Shown here piece by piece: positions 1 through 8,000 of a stretch of 33,207 bases of DNA (position 1 is its first letter; each line of letters begins with the position of its first letter). The stretch is from an uncultured Clostridia bacterium (GTDB lineage Bacteria; Bacillota; Clostridia; Christensenellales; Borkfalkiaceae). The notes under the pieces were generated by a model that had not been told where the DNA came from, did not search any database, and saw nothing but the letters and a program-made list of their open reading frames with translations. Both the position numbers and the translations under genes were made by a program. The stretch spans positions 1 to 33,207 of the forward strand of contig CAMRSY010000016.1 in assembly GCA_947053545.1 (NCBI GenBank), in the 5' to 3' direction.

Positions 1-2
1 TA

Positions 3-38
3 GGCGCCGTTTTTAATAAGTTTTTTACACCCCGCGCC
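3..38 (-). pseudogene. Continuation of dprA after the in-frame TAG (runs off the left edge)
   Basis: Read in the same frame directly after the TAG at 39-41, these codons give GAGCKKLIKNGA. This matches the conserved end of the DprA Rossmann fold (consensus roughly G-C/T-N-x-L-I-x-x-G-A). The sequence therefore looks like dprA interrupted by one nonsense codon rather than a naturally shorter protein. Either the gene is a recent pseudogene, the base is a sequencing or assembly error, or TAG is sometimes read through. The remainder of the gene is outside the window. Confidence 0.8.
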
Positions 39-821
39 CTAAACCGAACCGATTCCGTATGGAAACGCAAAAACGTCTTTATTGTAATCCGCCGCATATG
101 CCGCGGTTGACAGCGCGCCGCTGTTTTCGCCCGCCGAAACAACCAGCACACCCTCGCACAAACCCGCTATAAGCCTGTTGCGTAAAGTAAACGTATGCCT
201 TTGGACGGGAACCGACGGAGCAAATTCGCTTACGGTAAGCCCGTTATTTTCAGCTTTTGCATTTAAAGTATTGTCCGAAAGTCCGCAGGCGCCGTGACCG
301 CCCGGCAAAACGCATATCACGTTACCCGCATCTATAGCGCCCGCCACGGCAGCGCTGTCACCGCCGTCCGCAATACCCGTAACCACCGTCACTTTTTCGG
401 AAAGTTCGGCGCTGAAACGCTTACATTTTTCCAATACTGCTGCGGGAGTACGCCTCGACCCTACGATGCCGAACATCCGCGAACGTAAAAGTTCCTTTCT
501 TCCGCGAACATACAAAACCAGCGGAGGCGCGGGAATGTGTTTTAACTGCTGCGGATAATCCGCGCTTTTATAAGTAACGCACTCAACGTTGCGCCTGTTC
601 AACTCATCCGATACTTTTTTACGGTATTTTCCGTCCCCGAAAAGCGCCTTTACTTTATTATATACTCCGTCGTCAAGCGTTTTAATCAACGCGTCGGCAT
701 ATTTCTGTCTGTCGGGGATATTTTCGTTTTCCGACGCAAGCAACAGCTTTTTCTGTTTATAATTCAAAATTTTTATGCTGTCGGCAATAATAAGATCTGT
801 TTCGTTGCCGTTGTAAATCAT
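39..821 (-). CDS. dprA: DprA/Smf DNA-processing protein, cut short by an in-frame TAG
   Basis: DprA binds incoming single-stranded DNA in the cytoplasm and loads RecA during natural transformation. The reading frame gives 260 residues with the Rossmann-like DprA fold: FGIVGSRRTP at about 117-126, VTGIADGGDSAAVAGAI at 147-163, and an FTLRNRLIAGL block at 211-221 matching the family RNR-I-AGL signature. It ends at FAFPYGIGSV followed by TAG, although the same frame continues to the window edge with the family's last Rossmann motif (see 3-38). Its ATG overlaps the comM stop (ATGA), so the two are translationally coupled. Family members usually go on to a C-terminal winged helix, which would lie left of this window. 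Identity is firm; functional integrity is in doubt. Confidence 0.9.
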   Translation of the reverse strand: MIYNGNETDLIIADSIKILNYKQKKLLLASENENIPDRQKYADALIKTLDDGVYNKVKALFGDGKYRKKVSDELNRRNVECVTYKSADYPQQLKHIPAPPLVLYVRGRKELLRSRMFGIVGSRRTPAAVLEKCKRFSAELSEKVTVVTGIADGGDSAAVAGAIDAGNVICVLPGGHGACGLSDNTLNAKAENNGLTVSEFAPSVPVQRHTFTLRNRLIAGLCEGVLVVSAGENSGALSTAAYAADYNKDVFAFPYGIGSV

Positions 822-2347
822 ATCTGCCCCGTACTGTCGAATTTTCGGTAGGATGTCGCTTCCAGTATGTGTTTGGGCTTAATTTGCGGCGAAGCGTCTA
901 AATCGGCGATTGTTCGGGACACCTTAATTATTCGCGAACGCGCCCTTGCCGAAAGGTTAAGCCTTTCGAATGCGGCGCGCAGTATAGCTTCGCAGTCCGC
1001 CGACAAACGGCAATACGTTTTTATTTGCATTTCTCCCATATCCGAGTTAACGTTTATGCCTTCCTCTTCAGTAAAACGCTCGCGCTGGATAGCCCGCGCG
1101 CGCTCTACCCGCAATTTAACCTCGCGGCTGCTTTCCCCTTCCGAATCGCCTGCAAGTTCGTCGTATTTAATACCGTCAACCTCTACCTGCAAATCTATTC
1201 TGTCCAACAGCGGACCCGAAATTTTACCGCGGTACTTTCTTATCTGCGCGGGCGTACAGGTACACTGCTTTTCTTTCGACCCGAAATTGCCGCAAGGACA
1301 TGGATTCATACTTGCGCACAAAATAAAATCGGCGGGAAAAGTTACTGCGCCGCCCGCGCGCGTTACGGTTATTTTGCCGTCTTCAAGCGGCTGGCGCAAC
1401 GATTCGAGAGCGCTTCTGGAATATTCGGGCAGTTCATCCAGAAAAAGCACGCCCCTGTGGGCTTTGGAAATTTCACCCGCGCGTATTTTCGAATTGCCCC
1501 CGCCGCACAGCGACACAGTGGTAGCCGTATGATGGGGCGTGCGGAAAGGGCGCAGCGAAACTATTCCGTCCTCCCCCAGCTCGCCCGAAACCGACAAAAT
1601 TTTAGTAACCTCAAGCGCCTCTTCAAACGTCATATCCGGCATAATCGTAGGTATGCACCGCGCAAGCATAGTTTTTCCCGTTCCGGGAGGCCCCGAAAGC
1701 AAAATGTTATGTCCGCCTGCAACGGCTATTTCCAACGCGCGCTTAGCAACCGCCTGTCCGCGTACAAAACTTAAATCGCACGAATACGACGCACGGCTTT
1801 TCGCCGCCTCGAAACTGCGCACCTCGACCGGCGCGAAAGGCATACCGGACAAAAACTCGAACGTTTCGCGCAAAGATTTCAGCGCGTAAACCTGTATGCC
1901 GGCTATGTAACTGGCTTCGCTTGCGTTGCCGGCGGGAACGATAAATTTTTTAAAACCTTTACCCTTTGCGGAAATAAGCACCGGCAAAATTCCGTTAACC
2001 GCGCGCAGATTTCCGTCAAGCGCCAGCTCGCCCAGCATTACAACGCCGTTTAAATCCGCGTTCAGCTGTCCGCTTGCGGCAAGCAACGAAACGGCAATGG
2101 GCAAATCGTATTGCGCGCCCTCTTTTTTTATATCGGCAGGGGCAAGGTTTACCGTAACTTTGTTAACGGGAAAGTGTAAAAGGCTGTTGCGTATCGCAGA
2201 ATAAACCCTTTCCTTGCTTTCCTTTACGGCCGTATCGGGCAAGCCGACCAGTTCGTACGAAACCATTCCTTTATTTATATCAGTTTCCACCTCTACGGGC
2301 ACGCCCTCTAAACCGATAAGGGCATAACTTGTAACTTTGGATAACAT
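818..2347 (-). CDS. comM: YifB/ComM-family Mg-chelatase-like AAA+ ATPase
   Basis: ComM-type proteins are hexameric AAA+ helicases that help branch migration when transformed DNA is integrated. The 509 residues show the N-terminal Lon-protease-like domain (about 1-170), Walker A GPPGTGKT at 219-226, Walker B LFLDE at 301-305, a cysteine cluster (C350, C352, C362, C364) and the SGPLLDRID sensor/arginine-finger region at 377-385. Length is normal for the family. The ATG has a GAGGT site seven bases upstream. It lies downstream of the rplS terminator and its stop overlaps the dprA start, so comM-dprA form a two-gene DNA-uptake/recombination unit. Confidence 0.95.
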   Translation of the reverse strand: MLSKVTSYALIGLEGVPVEVETDINKGMVSYELVGLPDTAVKESKERVYSAIRNSLLHFPVNKVTVNLAPADIKKEGAQYDLPIAVSLLAASGQLNADLNGVVMLGELALDGNLRAVNGILPVLISAKGKGFKKFIVPAGNASEASYIAGIQVYALKSLRETFEFLSGMPFAPVEVRSFEAAKSRASYSCDLSFVRGQAVAKRALEIAVAGGHNILLSGPPGTGKTMLARCIPTIMPDMTFEEALEVTKILSVSGELGEDGIVSLRPFRTPHHTATTVSLCGGGNSKIRAGEISKAHRGVLFLDELPEYSRSALESLRQPLEDGKITVTRAGGAVTFPADFILCASMNPCPCGNFGSKEKQCTCTPAQIRKYRGKISGPLLDRIDLQVEVDGIKYDELAGDSEGESSREVKLRVERARAIQRERFTEEEGINVNSDMGEMQIKTYCRLSADCEAILRAAFERLNLSARARSRIIKVSRTIADLDASPQIKPKHILEATSYRKFDSTGQI

Positions 2348-2419
2348 AAATCAACCTCTGTAAACCTTTAGGGCAAGGCACATAACATTCAATACGTCGA
2401 ATGCGTAAAAAAATTAAAA

Positions 2420-2440
2420 GCTCCCGCGCGTAGCGGGAGC
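2420..2440 (-). terminator. Intrinsic terminator after rplS
   Basis: On the minus strand GCTCCCGC pairs with GCGGGAGC around a 5-nt loop, followed by a T-rich run (CTTTTAATTTTTTT). It separates rplS from comM. Confidence 0.85.
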
Positions 2441-2448
2441 TTATTTAA

Positions 2449-2793
2449 TTATCTTATTTCCTGTATCTTGGCTGCCTTACCGGTAAGCCCTCTCAGATAA
2501 TAGAGCTTAGCCCTTCTTACCTTACCTCTCTTAACAACCGAAATCGAAGCGATTTTGGGTGAATGTACGGGGAATGTTCTTTCCACGCCTACGCCGAAAG
2601 ATAAACGGCGAACCGTGAAACTTTCCCTTATGCCGCCGTGCTTTTTGGCAATTACAACTCCCTCGAAATTCTGAATTCTTTCCTTCGTGCCTTCGATAAC
2701 CTTAAAGCCTACCCTTACGGTGTCGCCTACGTTAAACGCGGGAACGCTTTCCTTCATCCCCTCTTTCTCGATAGCTTCTATTAACTTACTCAT
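2449..2793 (-). CDS. rplS: 50S ribosomal protein L19
   Basis: L19 sits at the 30S/50S interface. The 114 residues carry the family features: [16 protein letters not shown] near 20-35, [38 protein letters not shown], and the C-terminal [24 protein letters not shown] site precedes the ATG. In Bacillus rplS directly follows trmD; here it lies after yraN, with its own promoter (2881-2909) and terminator, so it is uncoupled from the ffh-trmD operon. Confidence 0.98.
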   Translation of the reverse strand: MSKLIEAIEKEGMKESVPAFNVGDTVRVGFKVIEGTKERIQNFEGVVIAKKHGGIRESFTVRRLSFGVGVERTFPVHSPKIASISVVKRGKVRRAKLYYLRGLTGKAAKIQEIR

Positions 2794-2875
2794 TTGACTT
2801 ACCTCCGTTAAACCAAGTATTCTTGCGGAAAACTACCGTAGCGGAATACCCGAAAGTCATTATTTTTTAATTGCC
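2794..2875 (-). promoter_or_regulatory. rplS 5' leader with hairpin, possible L19 autoregulatory leader
   Basis: Between the predicted start of transcription (about 2874) and the rplS ATG lies an 80-nt leader. GAATAC at 2844-2849 pairs with GTATTC at 2817-2822 (plus-strand coordinates), enclosing a shorter CCG/CGG hairpin, just upstream of the GGAGG site. Ribosomal protein leaders that bind their own product occur in Firmicutes, including for L19. That this one works that way is inference from position only. Confidence 0.4.
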
Positions 2876-2880
2876 ATATT

Positions 2881-2909
2881 ATCTTAGCAAACCGAAATTA
2901 AAAACGCAA
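2881..2909 (-). promoter_or_regulatory. Promoter of rplS
   Basis: On the minus strand TTGCGT (2904-2909), a 17-bp spacer, then TAAGAT (2881-2886) with an upstream TGC that makes an extended -10. Confidence 0.6.
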
Positions 2910-3034
2910 CTCTTTTTAGGGGGTGTATCATAATTTTCACAATTCTTTTTCAAACCTGTTTCCACACGGCTATCCAGCGTACCGCATATGCCGATATTTA
3001 ACCGGCTATATATAATATGTATTATATAAGCTGC

Positions 3035-3385
3035 TCAGTAAAACGCATTTTCGATATGATTTACGCCCTTGCCCGTCACCTCTACAATGTCGAAGCGTAC
3101 GGTACAGTCAACAGTTTTATGCGCGAAAAAGAATCGGGCACTGTTTTTATATCTCGTCATACGCAGCCTGTTAACGGCTTGATTTGGTTCGCCGAAATAG
3201 TCGCCTGTACGCGTTTTTACCTCGATAAAAGCAACAACGCCGCCTTGTTCGGCAATTATATCTATTTCGCCGAAAGGGCACTTATAATTGCGTTTAATAA
3301 TTTTATAGCCTCTTTTTTTAAGGTATCGCGCCGCCTTACCTTCGCCCTTAAACCCCAGCTTTCTTTTTTCGCCTTTTATTGCCAC
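3035..3385 (-). CDS. yraN: UPF0102/YraN family nuclease-fold protein
   Basis: YraN-type proteins have a restriction-endonuclease-like fold; their role is not settled. The 116 residues show the family order: GFKGEGKAARYLKKRGYKI at 12-30, GEIDIIAE, VVAFIEVKTR, RLRMTRYKNSARFF, and RFDIVEVTG near the end. The acidic and lysine residues of the PD-(D/E)xK core (GEID, EVK) are present. The start codon is GTG with an AGGAG site upstream, lying inside the last bases of rnhB (10-base overlap), which implies translational coupling. It is the last gene of the ylxM-ffh-trmD-rnhB series. Confidence 0.9.
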   Translation of the reverse strand: MAIKGEKRKLGFKGEGKAARYLKKRGYKIIKRNYKCPFGEIDIIAEQGGVVAFIEVKTRTGDYFGEPNQAVNRLRMTRYKNSARFFFAHKTVDCTVRFDIVEVTGKGVNHIENAFY

Positions 3386-3972
3386 TTTTTAGTAAAACTC
3401 CTGCGGTGAATCGGCGTCAACCCGAAATCTTTAATAGCCTGAATATGTTTTTTCGAGCCGTACCCGACGTTGGTTTCGAAACCGTATTGAGGATACACCT
3501 TTGCATATTCCTTCATCAAATTATCCCTGTATACTTTTGCCACAATCGAAGCGGCGCCTATCGAATAACTAAGCGCGTCGCCTTTTACAACCGATTTTTG
3601 CGGAATTGAAATATCCAAAGTCATATTGCCGTCGGTCAACACGAAATCGGGTTTGATATTTAACCCTTCTACCGCATTTTTCATACACAGTCTGGTTGCC
3701 TGCAAAATGTTTATTTCATCTATAATCTGCGGTTCAACGGCACATATATGGAAGGCAATTGCCCGATTTAATATATTTTCGCTTAATATTTCCCGCTTTT
3801 TCGCGGCAAGTTTTTTGCTGTCGTCAACGCCTTCCAAAAGGTTGTCGAGCGGCATAATTACCGCCGCGCAAACAACAGGTCCCGCGAGCGGACCTCTACC
3901 CACCTCGTCAACTCCGCAAATATAGTTAAAGCCACTTTCAAGCAGTTGTCTTTCGTATTCCAGCTTATCCAT
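3376..3972 (-). CDS. rnhB: Ribonuclease HII
   Basis: RNase HII nicks DNA at misincorporated ribonucleotides and removes RNA primers. The 198 residues contain GVDEVGRGPLAGPVV at 20-34 with the metal-binding D22 and E23, DDSKKL at 50-55, the catalytic aspartate in LTDGN (D114) and a C-terminal HRRSFTKKW typical of the family. The start codon directly follows the rbgA stop (TAA-ATG). Neighbours match the Bacillus arrangement (rbgA-rnhB). Confidence 0.97.
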   Translation of the reverse strand: MDKLEYERQLLESGFNYICGVDEVGRGPLAGPVVCAAVIMPLDNLLEGVDDSKKLAAKKREILSENILNRAIAFHICAVEPQIIDEINILQATRLCMKNAVEGLNIKPDFVLTDGNMTLDISIPQKSVVKGDALSYSIGAASIVAKVYRDNLMKEYAKVYPQYGFETNVGYGSKKHIQAIKDFGLTPIHRRSFTKKWQ

Positions 3973-4830
3973 TTAAAATTTAAAACCTTCGCAGTCTGAA
4001 ATATTGTCTAACGTAATCTTTCCCAGCCGCCCTTTACGGAAATCGTCTATCACCGCTTTTTCGCCGCGCTCGTAATCGTAATCGTTACCGCGGAGAATAA
4101 ATCCGCGGCGGGCGCATACTTTATCCAGCATTTCCAAAGGACTTAATCCACCGTCTATACCGTACCGCTCTTTTAAAGCGGCAGGATATTTTTCACTTAA
4201 TTCTTCAAGCAGCGCAAGCGATATATCGTCCATGTCGAGAATATCATCGTTTAAACTGCCAACGTACGCAAGGCGCACCGCGAGCTTTTGGTTTACAAAC
4301 GAAGGGGGCGTAGTGCCGGGCGTATCCAAAAGTTCGTATCCTTCCAGCCGAATCCACTGTTTGCCGCGCGTAACGCCCGCCTTATTGCCCGTTTGAGCGC
4401 GCGCATTGCCCGCCAAAAGATTGATAACCGTGCTTTTGCCAGTATTAGGCACCCCGCAAACCATAAATCTGAAAGTCTGCGAGTATCCTTTTTGCGAATT
4501 TCTTTCACGTTTTGCTGCAACCAGCGCCGCAACCGACTCGCCCAACGCCCGACGCGAACGACTGTCAACGGCGTTTATGCGCACGCAGGACGAGCCGTTT
4601 TCACGGATAAGTTTAACAAATGCGTCCGCCCTCTGGTCTGCCAAATCGCCTTTATTTAAAACGTACAGTACGGGTTTTGCGCCGAACATTTTTTTCAGCG
4701 CGGGATTAAACGACGAGGCGGGACAGCGCGCGTCCAGCACGTAAATAATACCGTCGCATAGCGCCGCATTCTCCTCCATCATTCTCATCGCCTTAGTCAT
4801 ATGACCCGGAAACCACTGTAAATTACGCAT
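3973..4830 (-). CDS. rbgA: Ribosome biogenesis GTPase RbgA (YlqF)
   Basis: RbgA is a circularly permuted GTPase needed for late maturation of the 50S subunit. From this start the protein has 285 residues: the QWFPGHMTKAMR N-terminus, G4 motif NKGD at 59-62 ahead of G1 GVPNTGKST at 126-134 and G3 DTPG at 169-172, which is the permuted order, then the C-terminal helical domain. An earlier in-frame ATG at 4845 exists, but it has no ribosome site, whereas this ATG has AAGGGG five bases upstream and matches the family N-terminus. It lies between trmD and rnhB. Confidence 0.95.
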   Translation of the reverse strand: MRNLQWFPGHMTKAMRMMEENAALCDGIIYVLDARCPASSFNPALKKMFGAKPVLYVLNKGDLADQRADAFVKLIRENGSSCVRINAVDSRSRRALGESVAALVAAKRERNSQKGYSQTFRFMVCGVPNTGKSTVINLLAGNARAQTGNKAGVTRGKQWIRLEGYELLDTPGTTPPSFVNQKLAVRLAYVGSLNDDILDMDDISLALLEELSEKYPAALKERYGIDGGLSPLEMLDKVCARRGFILRGNDYDYERGEKAVIDDFRKGRLGKITLDNISDCEGFKF

Positions 4831-4880
4831 AAAGCCCCTTTTCATTTATCTATAAGTTTTCAACCGTGATTAATTACGCA

Positions 4881-5555
4881 TTACAAATCGTTTTTTAACA
4901 AGTCGGGTCGACGTTCGGCAGTTATTTTTTCACTCTGCTTTTTACGCCATCTGTCTATTTCGGCATGATTGCCCGACAAAAGCACCTCGGGCACGCCCAC
5001 CCCTCCGTACACGGCAGGGCGGGTATACTGCGGGTATTCCAACAATCCGTCCGAAAAGCTTTCGTCTACAAGCGAACCCGCCGCGATTACCCCGTCGACG
5101 TAGCGTGCCACGCAGTCGCAAATCACCATTGCGGGCAGTTCGCCGCCGGTTAAAACATAATCGCCTATAGATATTTCGCCGTCGAAAAACAGGTCTAAAA
5201 CGCGCTGGTCAACACCTTCGTAGTGCCCGCATAAAATTAATAAGCGCTCTCTTAAGGCAAGCTCGCACGCCTTTTGCTGGGTAAAAATTTCACCCTTGGG
5301 CGAGGTATACAGCCTTAAAGCCTTATGCTCGGGGTCAAGCGCCTGCACAGCGCTTCCGATAGGTTGCGGCATCATAACCATACCGGCGCCGCCGCCGAAA
5401 GGATAGTCGTCGCACTTTTTGTGCCTGTCCTCCGAATAGTCGCGGATATTAACTATTTCTATTTCTATTTTGCCGCTCTTTTCCGCGCGCCCTATTATGC
5501 TTTCTTTAAGGGGAGCGAACATCTCGGGAAAAAGCGTTAAAACGGTAATTTTCAT
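4881..5555 (-). CDS. trmD: tRNA (guanine-37-N1)-methyltransferase TrmD
   Basis: TrmD methylates G37 of tRNAs reading CNN codons and prevents +1 frameshifting. The 224 residues show the SPOUT trefoil-knot signatures: YPFGGGAGMVMMPQPI near 52-67, LCGHYEGVDQRV near 109-120 and SIGDYVLTGGELPAMV near 132-147. An AGAGGA site precedes the ATG, which is one base from the rimM stop. It is slightly short of the usual 240-250 residues but complete in both the knot and the start of the C-terminal domain. Confidence 0.97.
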   Translation of the reverse strand: MKITVLTLFPEMFAPLKESIIGRAEKSGKIEIEIVNIRDYSEDRHKKCDDYPFGGGAGMVMMPQPIGSAVQALDPEHKALRLYTSPKGEIFTQQKACELALRERLLILCGHYEGVDQRVLDLFFDGEISIGDYVLTGGELPAMVICDCVARYVDGVIAAGSLVDESFSDGLLEYPQYTRPAVYGGVGVPEVLLSGNHAEIDRWRKKQSEKITAERRPDLLKNDL

Positions 5556-5556
5556 T

Positions 5557-6063
5557 TCAATCCTCTAAAGCCACTTCTCCCAGACGCATTTCGTTAACCG
5601 TAACAGTGCGCGCAGTTAAATCGATATTTTCAATCAATCCGTCCACCGCTGGGAAAACAAGCTTTTTGCCGTCGGATTTTACTACCGTATAAACGTCGGT
5701 TCGCGCGGGCGTAATATCTTCCACTATCCCTATTTCGTCCGAGTCGTTTACAACCTTACACCCTATAATATCCTGGATATAATAGGTATTTTCGGGCAAA
5801 GCGGGGGCGTCTTCGCGCAAAGCCGTAATTTCCATACCGCGCAAAAGTTCGGCGGCGTTTCTGTCAGCTATACCGCTTAACGTAAGGTAAGCGCAGTTGC
5901 CTCCCTGAGGGCGCACTTTTAATAATTTACAGGCGTTACCCCCGACATATACGCGAGTGAAACCGTTTAAGTCGTCGGGAGAGTCCGTCATCGCTATAAC
6001 TTTCACCTCGCCGCGAATGCCCTGCGGTTTAACGATTTGCGCGATTGTAAGATAATTTTTCAT
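5557..6063 (-). CDS. rimM: 16S rRNA processing protein RimM
   Basis: RimM binds S19 and assists 30S head maturation. The 168 residues begin MKNYLTIAQIVKPQGIRGEVKV, the family N-terminus, followed by the beta-barrel domain and the PRC-like C-terminal domain (TYYIQDIIGCKVV, VYTVVKSDGKKLVFPAVDGLIENID). The frame is open 30 codons further upstream, but that extension runs through the khpA 3' end and has no RimM character, so this ATG is chosen. Only a weak GGAAA site precedes it, and a strong hairpin lies just upstream. Confidence 0.95.
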   Translation of the reverse strand: MKNYLTIAQIVKPQGIRGEVKVIAMTDSPDDLNGFTRVYVGGNACKLLKVRPQGGNCAYLTLSGIADRNAAELLRGMEITALREDAPALPENTYYIQDIIGCKVVNDSDEIGIVEDITPARTDVYTVVKSDGKKLVFPAVDGLIENIDLTARTVTVNEMRLGEVALED

Positions 6064-6080
6064 AAAAATTTTCCGTATAA

Positions 6081-6106
6081 GAAAAGGTGTGAAATCACAC
6101 CTTTTC
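6081..6106 (-). other. Hairpin at the khpA-rimM junction
   Basis: A perfect 11-bp inverted repeat (GAAAAGGTGTG / CACACCTTTTC, 4-nt loop) overlaps the khpA stop codon, 18 bases before the rimM ATG. The minus-strand sequence after the stem is only weakly T-rich, so it may be an attenuator, a processing site or an mRNA stabiliser rather than a full terminator. Confidence 0.6.
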
Positions 6107-6337
6107 CTTAATTTCGATAAAATATTTTTTACTCTCGCGCGGTGTGTAGGCATTTACCAGCGTACGCATAGCTTTAGCTATCTTACCCTGTTTGCCTATC
6201 ACCTTGCCCATATCCGAAGGGTCTAAAAGCACGGTAACCTCTACCGCGGTTTCTTTCTCTTCCACATTGTATTCTATTTCGTCAACCTTGTCGGCGAAAC
6301 GCTCTACGATATACTTTATTAACGTTAAGGTATCCAT
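6095..6337 (-). CDS. khpA: KH-domain RNA-binding protein KhpA (YlqC)
   Basis: KhpA is a small KH-domain protein that binds RNA with KhpB and influences cell division and elongation in several Firmicutes. The 80 residues hold one KH fold with the GxxG loop in GKVIGKQGKIAKAMRTL at about 44-60. Position between rpsP and rimM is the conserved one. The gene starts three bases after the rpsP stop, so co-translation is likely. Confidence 0.95.
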   Translation of the reverse strand: MDTLTLIKYIVERFADKVDEIEYNVEEKETAVEVTVLLDPSDMGKVIGKQGKIAKAMRTLVNAYTPRESKKYFIEIKEKV

Positions 6338-6340
6338 AAA

Positions 6341-6637
6341 TTATTTCTTCTTTTTCTTGTTGTTGGTCTTGGGAGCGGAAAGTTTGGACGACTGCTCGAT
6401 AACGCCCGCCTTTACAAGATAGCTTTTAACCGTTTCGGTAGGCTGAACGCCCTTTGCAAGCCAGTCTTTGGCTTTTTCCACGTCGATATTGATTTCCGCG
6501 GGGGTCTTAAGGGGGTCTACGTAACCGATTTTATCGATGTATTCGCCCGACTGCGCCTTTCTCGAATCGATAACGACTACTCTGTAAAAGGGAGATTTCT
6601 TGTCGCCCATTCTTGTAAGTCTCATCTTAACTGCCAT
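6341..6637 (-). CDS. rpsP: 30S ribosomal protein S16
   Basis: S16 is an early 30S assembly protein. The 98 residues include MAVKMRLTRMGDKKSPFYRVVV, ARKAQ-like SRKAQSGEYIDKIGYVDP and the AKDWLAKGVQPTETVKSYLVKAGVI block. The C-terminus is lysine-rich. It sits in the standard ffh-rpsP-khpA order. Confidence 0.98.
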   Translation of the reverse strand: MAVKMRLTRMGDKKSPFYRVVVIDSRKAQSGEYIDKIGYVDPLKTPAEINIDVEKAKDWLAKGVQPTETVKSYLVKAGVIEQSSKLSAPKTNNKKKKK

Positions 6638-6681
6638 TGTATATATTCTCCTAAAAAATTATTTTTTAATTCTCAATTTAT

Positions 6682-7992
6682 TTAAAACGGTAATCTTCTT
6701 TTACCGCTTCTAAGCTGCTTCATAAGCATTTTGGTCTGCTCGAACTGTTTTAACAGCTGGTTAATTTCCTGCACGCTTGTGCCGCTGCCCGCGGCAATGC
6801 GCTTTTTCCTGGACGAGTTTATTATTGAAGGTTCTACCCTCTCCTTCGGAGTCATAGACAAAATTATTGCCTTTGTGCGCTCTATTCTGTTTTCGTCGAT
6901 ATCCCCGTCCTTGACCTTGCCGCTTAGCCCCGGCATCATAGAAACCAAAGCCTGCGCGCCGCCCATCTTCTTCATACTTTCAAACTGAATAAGATAGTCT
7001 TCCAGCGTGAAGGAGTTTTCCATCATCTTCTTCTGCATCTTCTTGGCTTCTTCTGCGGACACCGCTTCCTGCGCCTTTTCAATAAGCGACAACACGTCGC
7101 CCATACCAAGAATACGGGAAGCCATTCTGTCGGGATAGAAATATTCCAAATCGGTGGATTTTTCGCCAACGCCTATAAATTTAATAGGCTTGCCCGTAAC
7201 CGCCTTAATTGAAAGGCATGCGCCGCCGCGGGTATCGCCGTCAAGTTTGGTTAAAACTATGCCCGTAACCTCCAGCCTTTCGTTAAAAGTTTTGGCTACG
7301 TTTACGGCAACCTGACCCATCATAGAGTCTACCGTAAGCAAAATTTCGTCCACGCGCACGGCTTTTTTGATATTTTCCAGTTCGCGCATAAGCGCTTCGT
7401 CAATTTCAAGACGCCCCGCGGTATCGATTATAACTGTGTCATAGCCCATCGATTTCGCGTAATCTATTGCCTGCGGAGCCGTTTTAACGGGATTTTGCGT
7501 GCCCTTTTCAAACACCTCTACCTGCACGTTTTTGCCAACCACTTTAAGCTGCTCTATAGCTGCGGGGCGGTAAACGTCGCACCCGACCAAAAGGGGCTTT
7601 TTGCCCCCCTTTTTAAGCAGAAGAGCAAGCTTGCCGCAAAGCGTGGTTTTACCAGCACCCTGCAAACCGCACATCATAATTACAGTAGGCGGATTGGAAG
7701 CTACGGCAAGTTTTGCGTTTTGCGAGCCCATAAGCGCTATAAGCTCTTCGTTAACTATTTTTATAACCTGCTGCGCGGGGTTCAAACTTTCCAAAATTTT
7801 CTGTCCCACAGCCTTTTCCGAAACGTCGGCGCAAAACTGTTTGGCAACCCTGACGTTTACGTCCGCTTCCAACAGAGCTACGCGCACTTCGCGCATTGCA
7901 GTTTTTATTTCCAGCTCGGTAAGGCGTCCGCGTTTCGTAAGCTTGGAAAATATGTGATTAAGTCTTTCGGATAACGATGAAAACAACGCCAT
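6682..7992 (-). CDS. ffh: Signal recognition particle protein Ffh
   Basis: Ffh is the SRP54 GTPase that carries nascent membrane and secreted proteins to FtsY at the membrane. The 436 residues contain the N helical bundle (about 1-85), G1 GLQGAGKTT at 109-117, G3 DTAGRLEID, G4 TKLDGDTRGGA, the GVGEKSTDLEYF closing motif, and a methionine-rich M domain from about 300 (MMENSFTLEDYLIQFESMKKMGGAQALVSMMPG is split here by function, with the SGTSVQEINQLLKQF RNA-binding helices after it). The M domain ends soon after its last helix (KRRLPF). It follows ylxM by eight bases. Confidence 0.98.
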   Translation of the reverse strand: MALFSSLSERLNHIFSKLTKRGRLTELEIKTAMREVRVALLEADVNVRVAKQFCADVSEKAVGQKILESLNPAQQVIKIVNEELIALMGSQNAKLAVASNPPTVIMMCGLQGAGKTTLCGKLALLLKKGGKKPLLVGCDVYRPAAIEQLKVVGKNVQVEVFEKGTQNPVKTAPQAIDYAKSMGYDTVIIDTAGRLEIDEALMRELENIKKAVRVDEILLTVDSMMGQVAVNVAKTFNERLEVTGIVLTKLDGDTRGGACLSIKAVTGKPIKFIGVGEKSTDLEYFYPDRMASRILGMGDVLSLIEKAQEAVSAEEAKKMQKKMMENSFTLEDYLIQFESMKKMGGAQALVSMMPGLSGKVKDGDIDENRIERTKAIILSMTPKERVEPSIINSSRKKRIAAGSGTSVQEINQLLKQFEQTKMLMKQLRSGKRRLPF

Positions 7993-8000
7993 ATTTTACC

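Noticed and set aside
39-41. Genome-wide reassignment of TAG to an amino acid
   Set aside because: TAG ends XRE, prfA and cls at natural positions (in XRE directly at a terminator), and a normal RF1 with its recognition and GGQ motifs is encoded.
1025-1889. Plus-strand open frames of 116-249 codons opposite comM
   Set aside because: They are antisense shadows of a well-conserved gene, have no ribosome sites and give low-complexity Ser/Arg/Pro-rich products.
5557-6153. Longer RimM reading frame (198 residues)
   Set aside because: The extra 30 residues run through the khpA coding end and a hairpin and have no RimM similarity; the internal ATG at 6061-6063 matches the family start.
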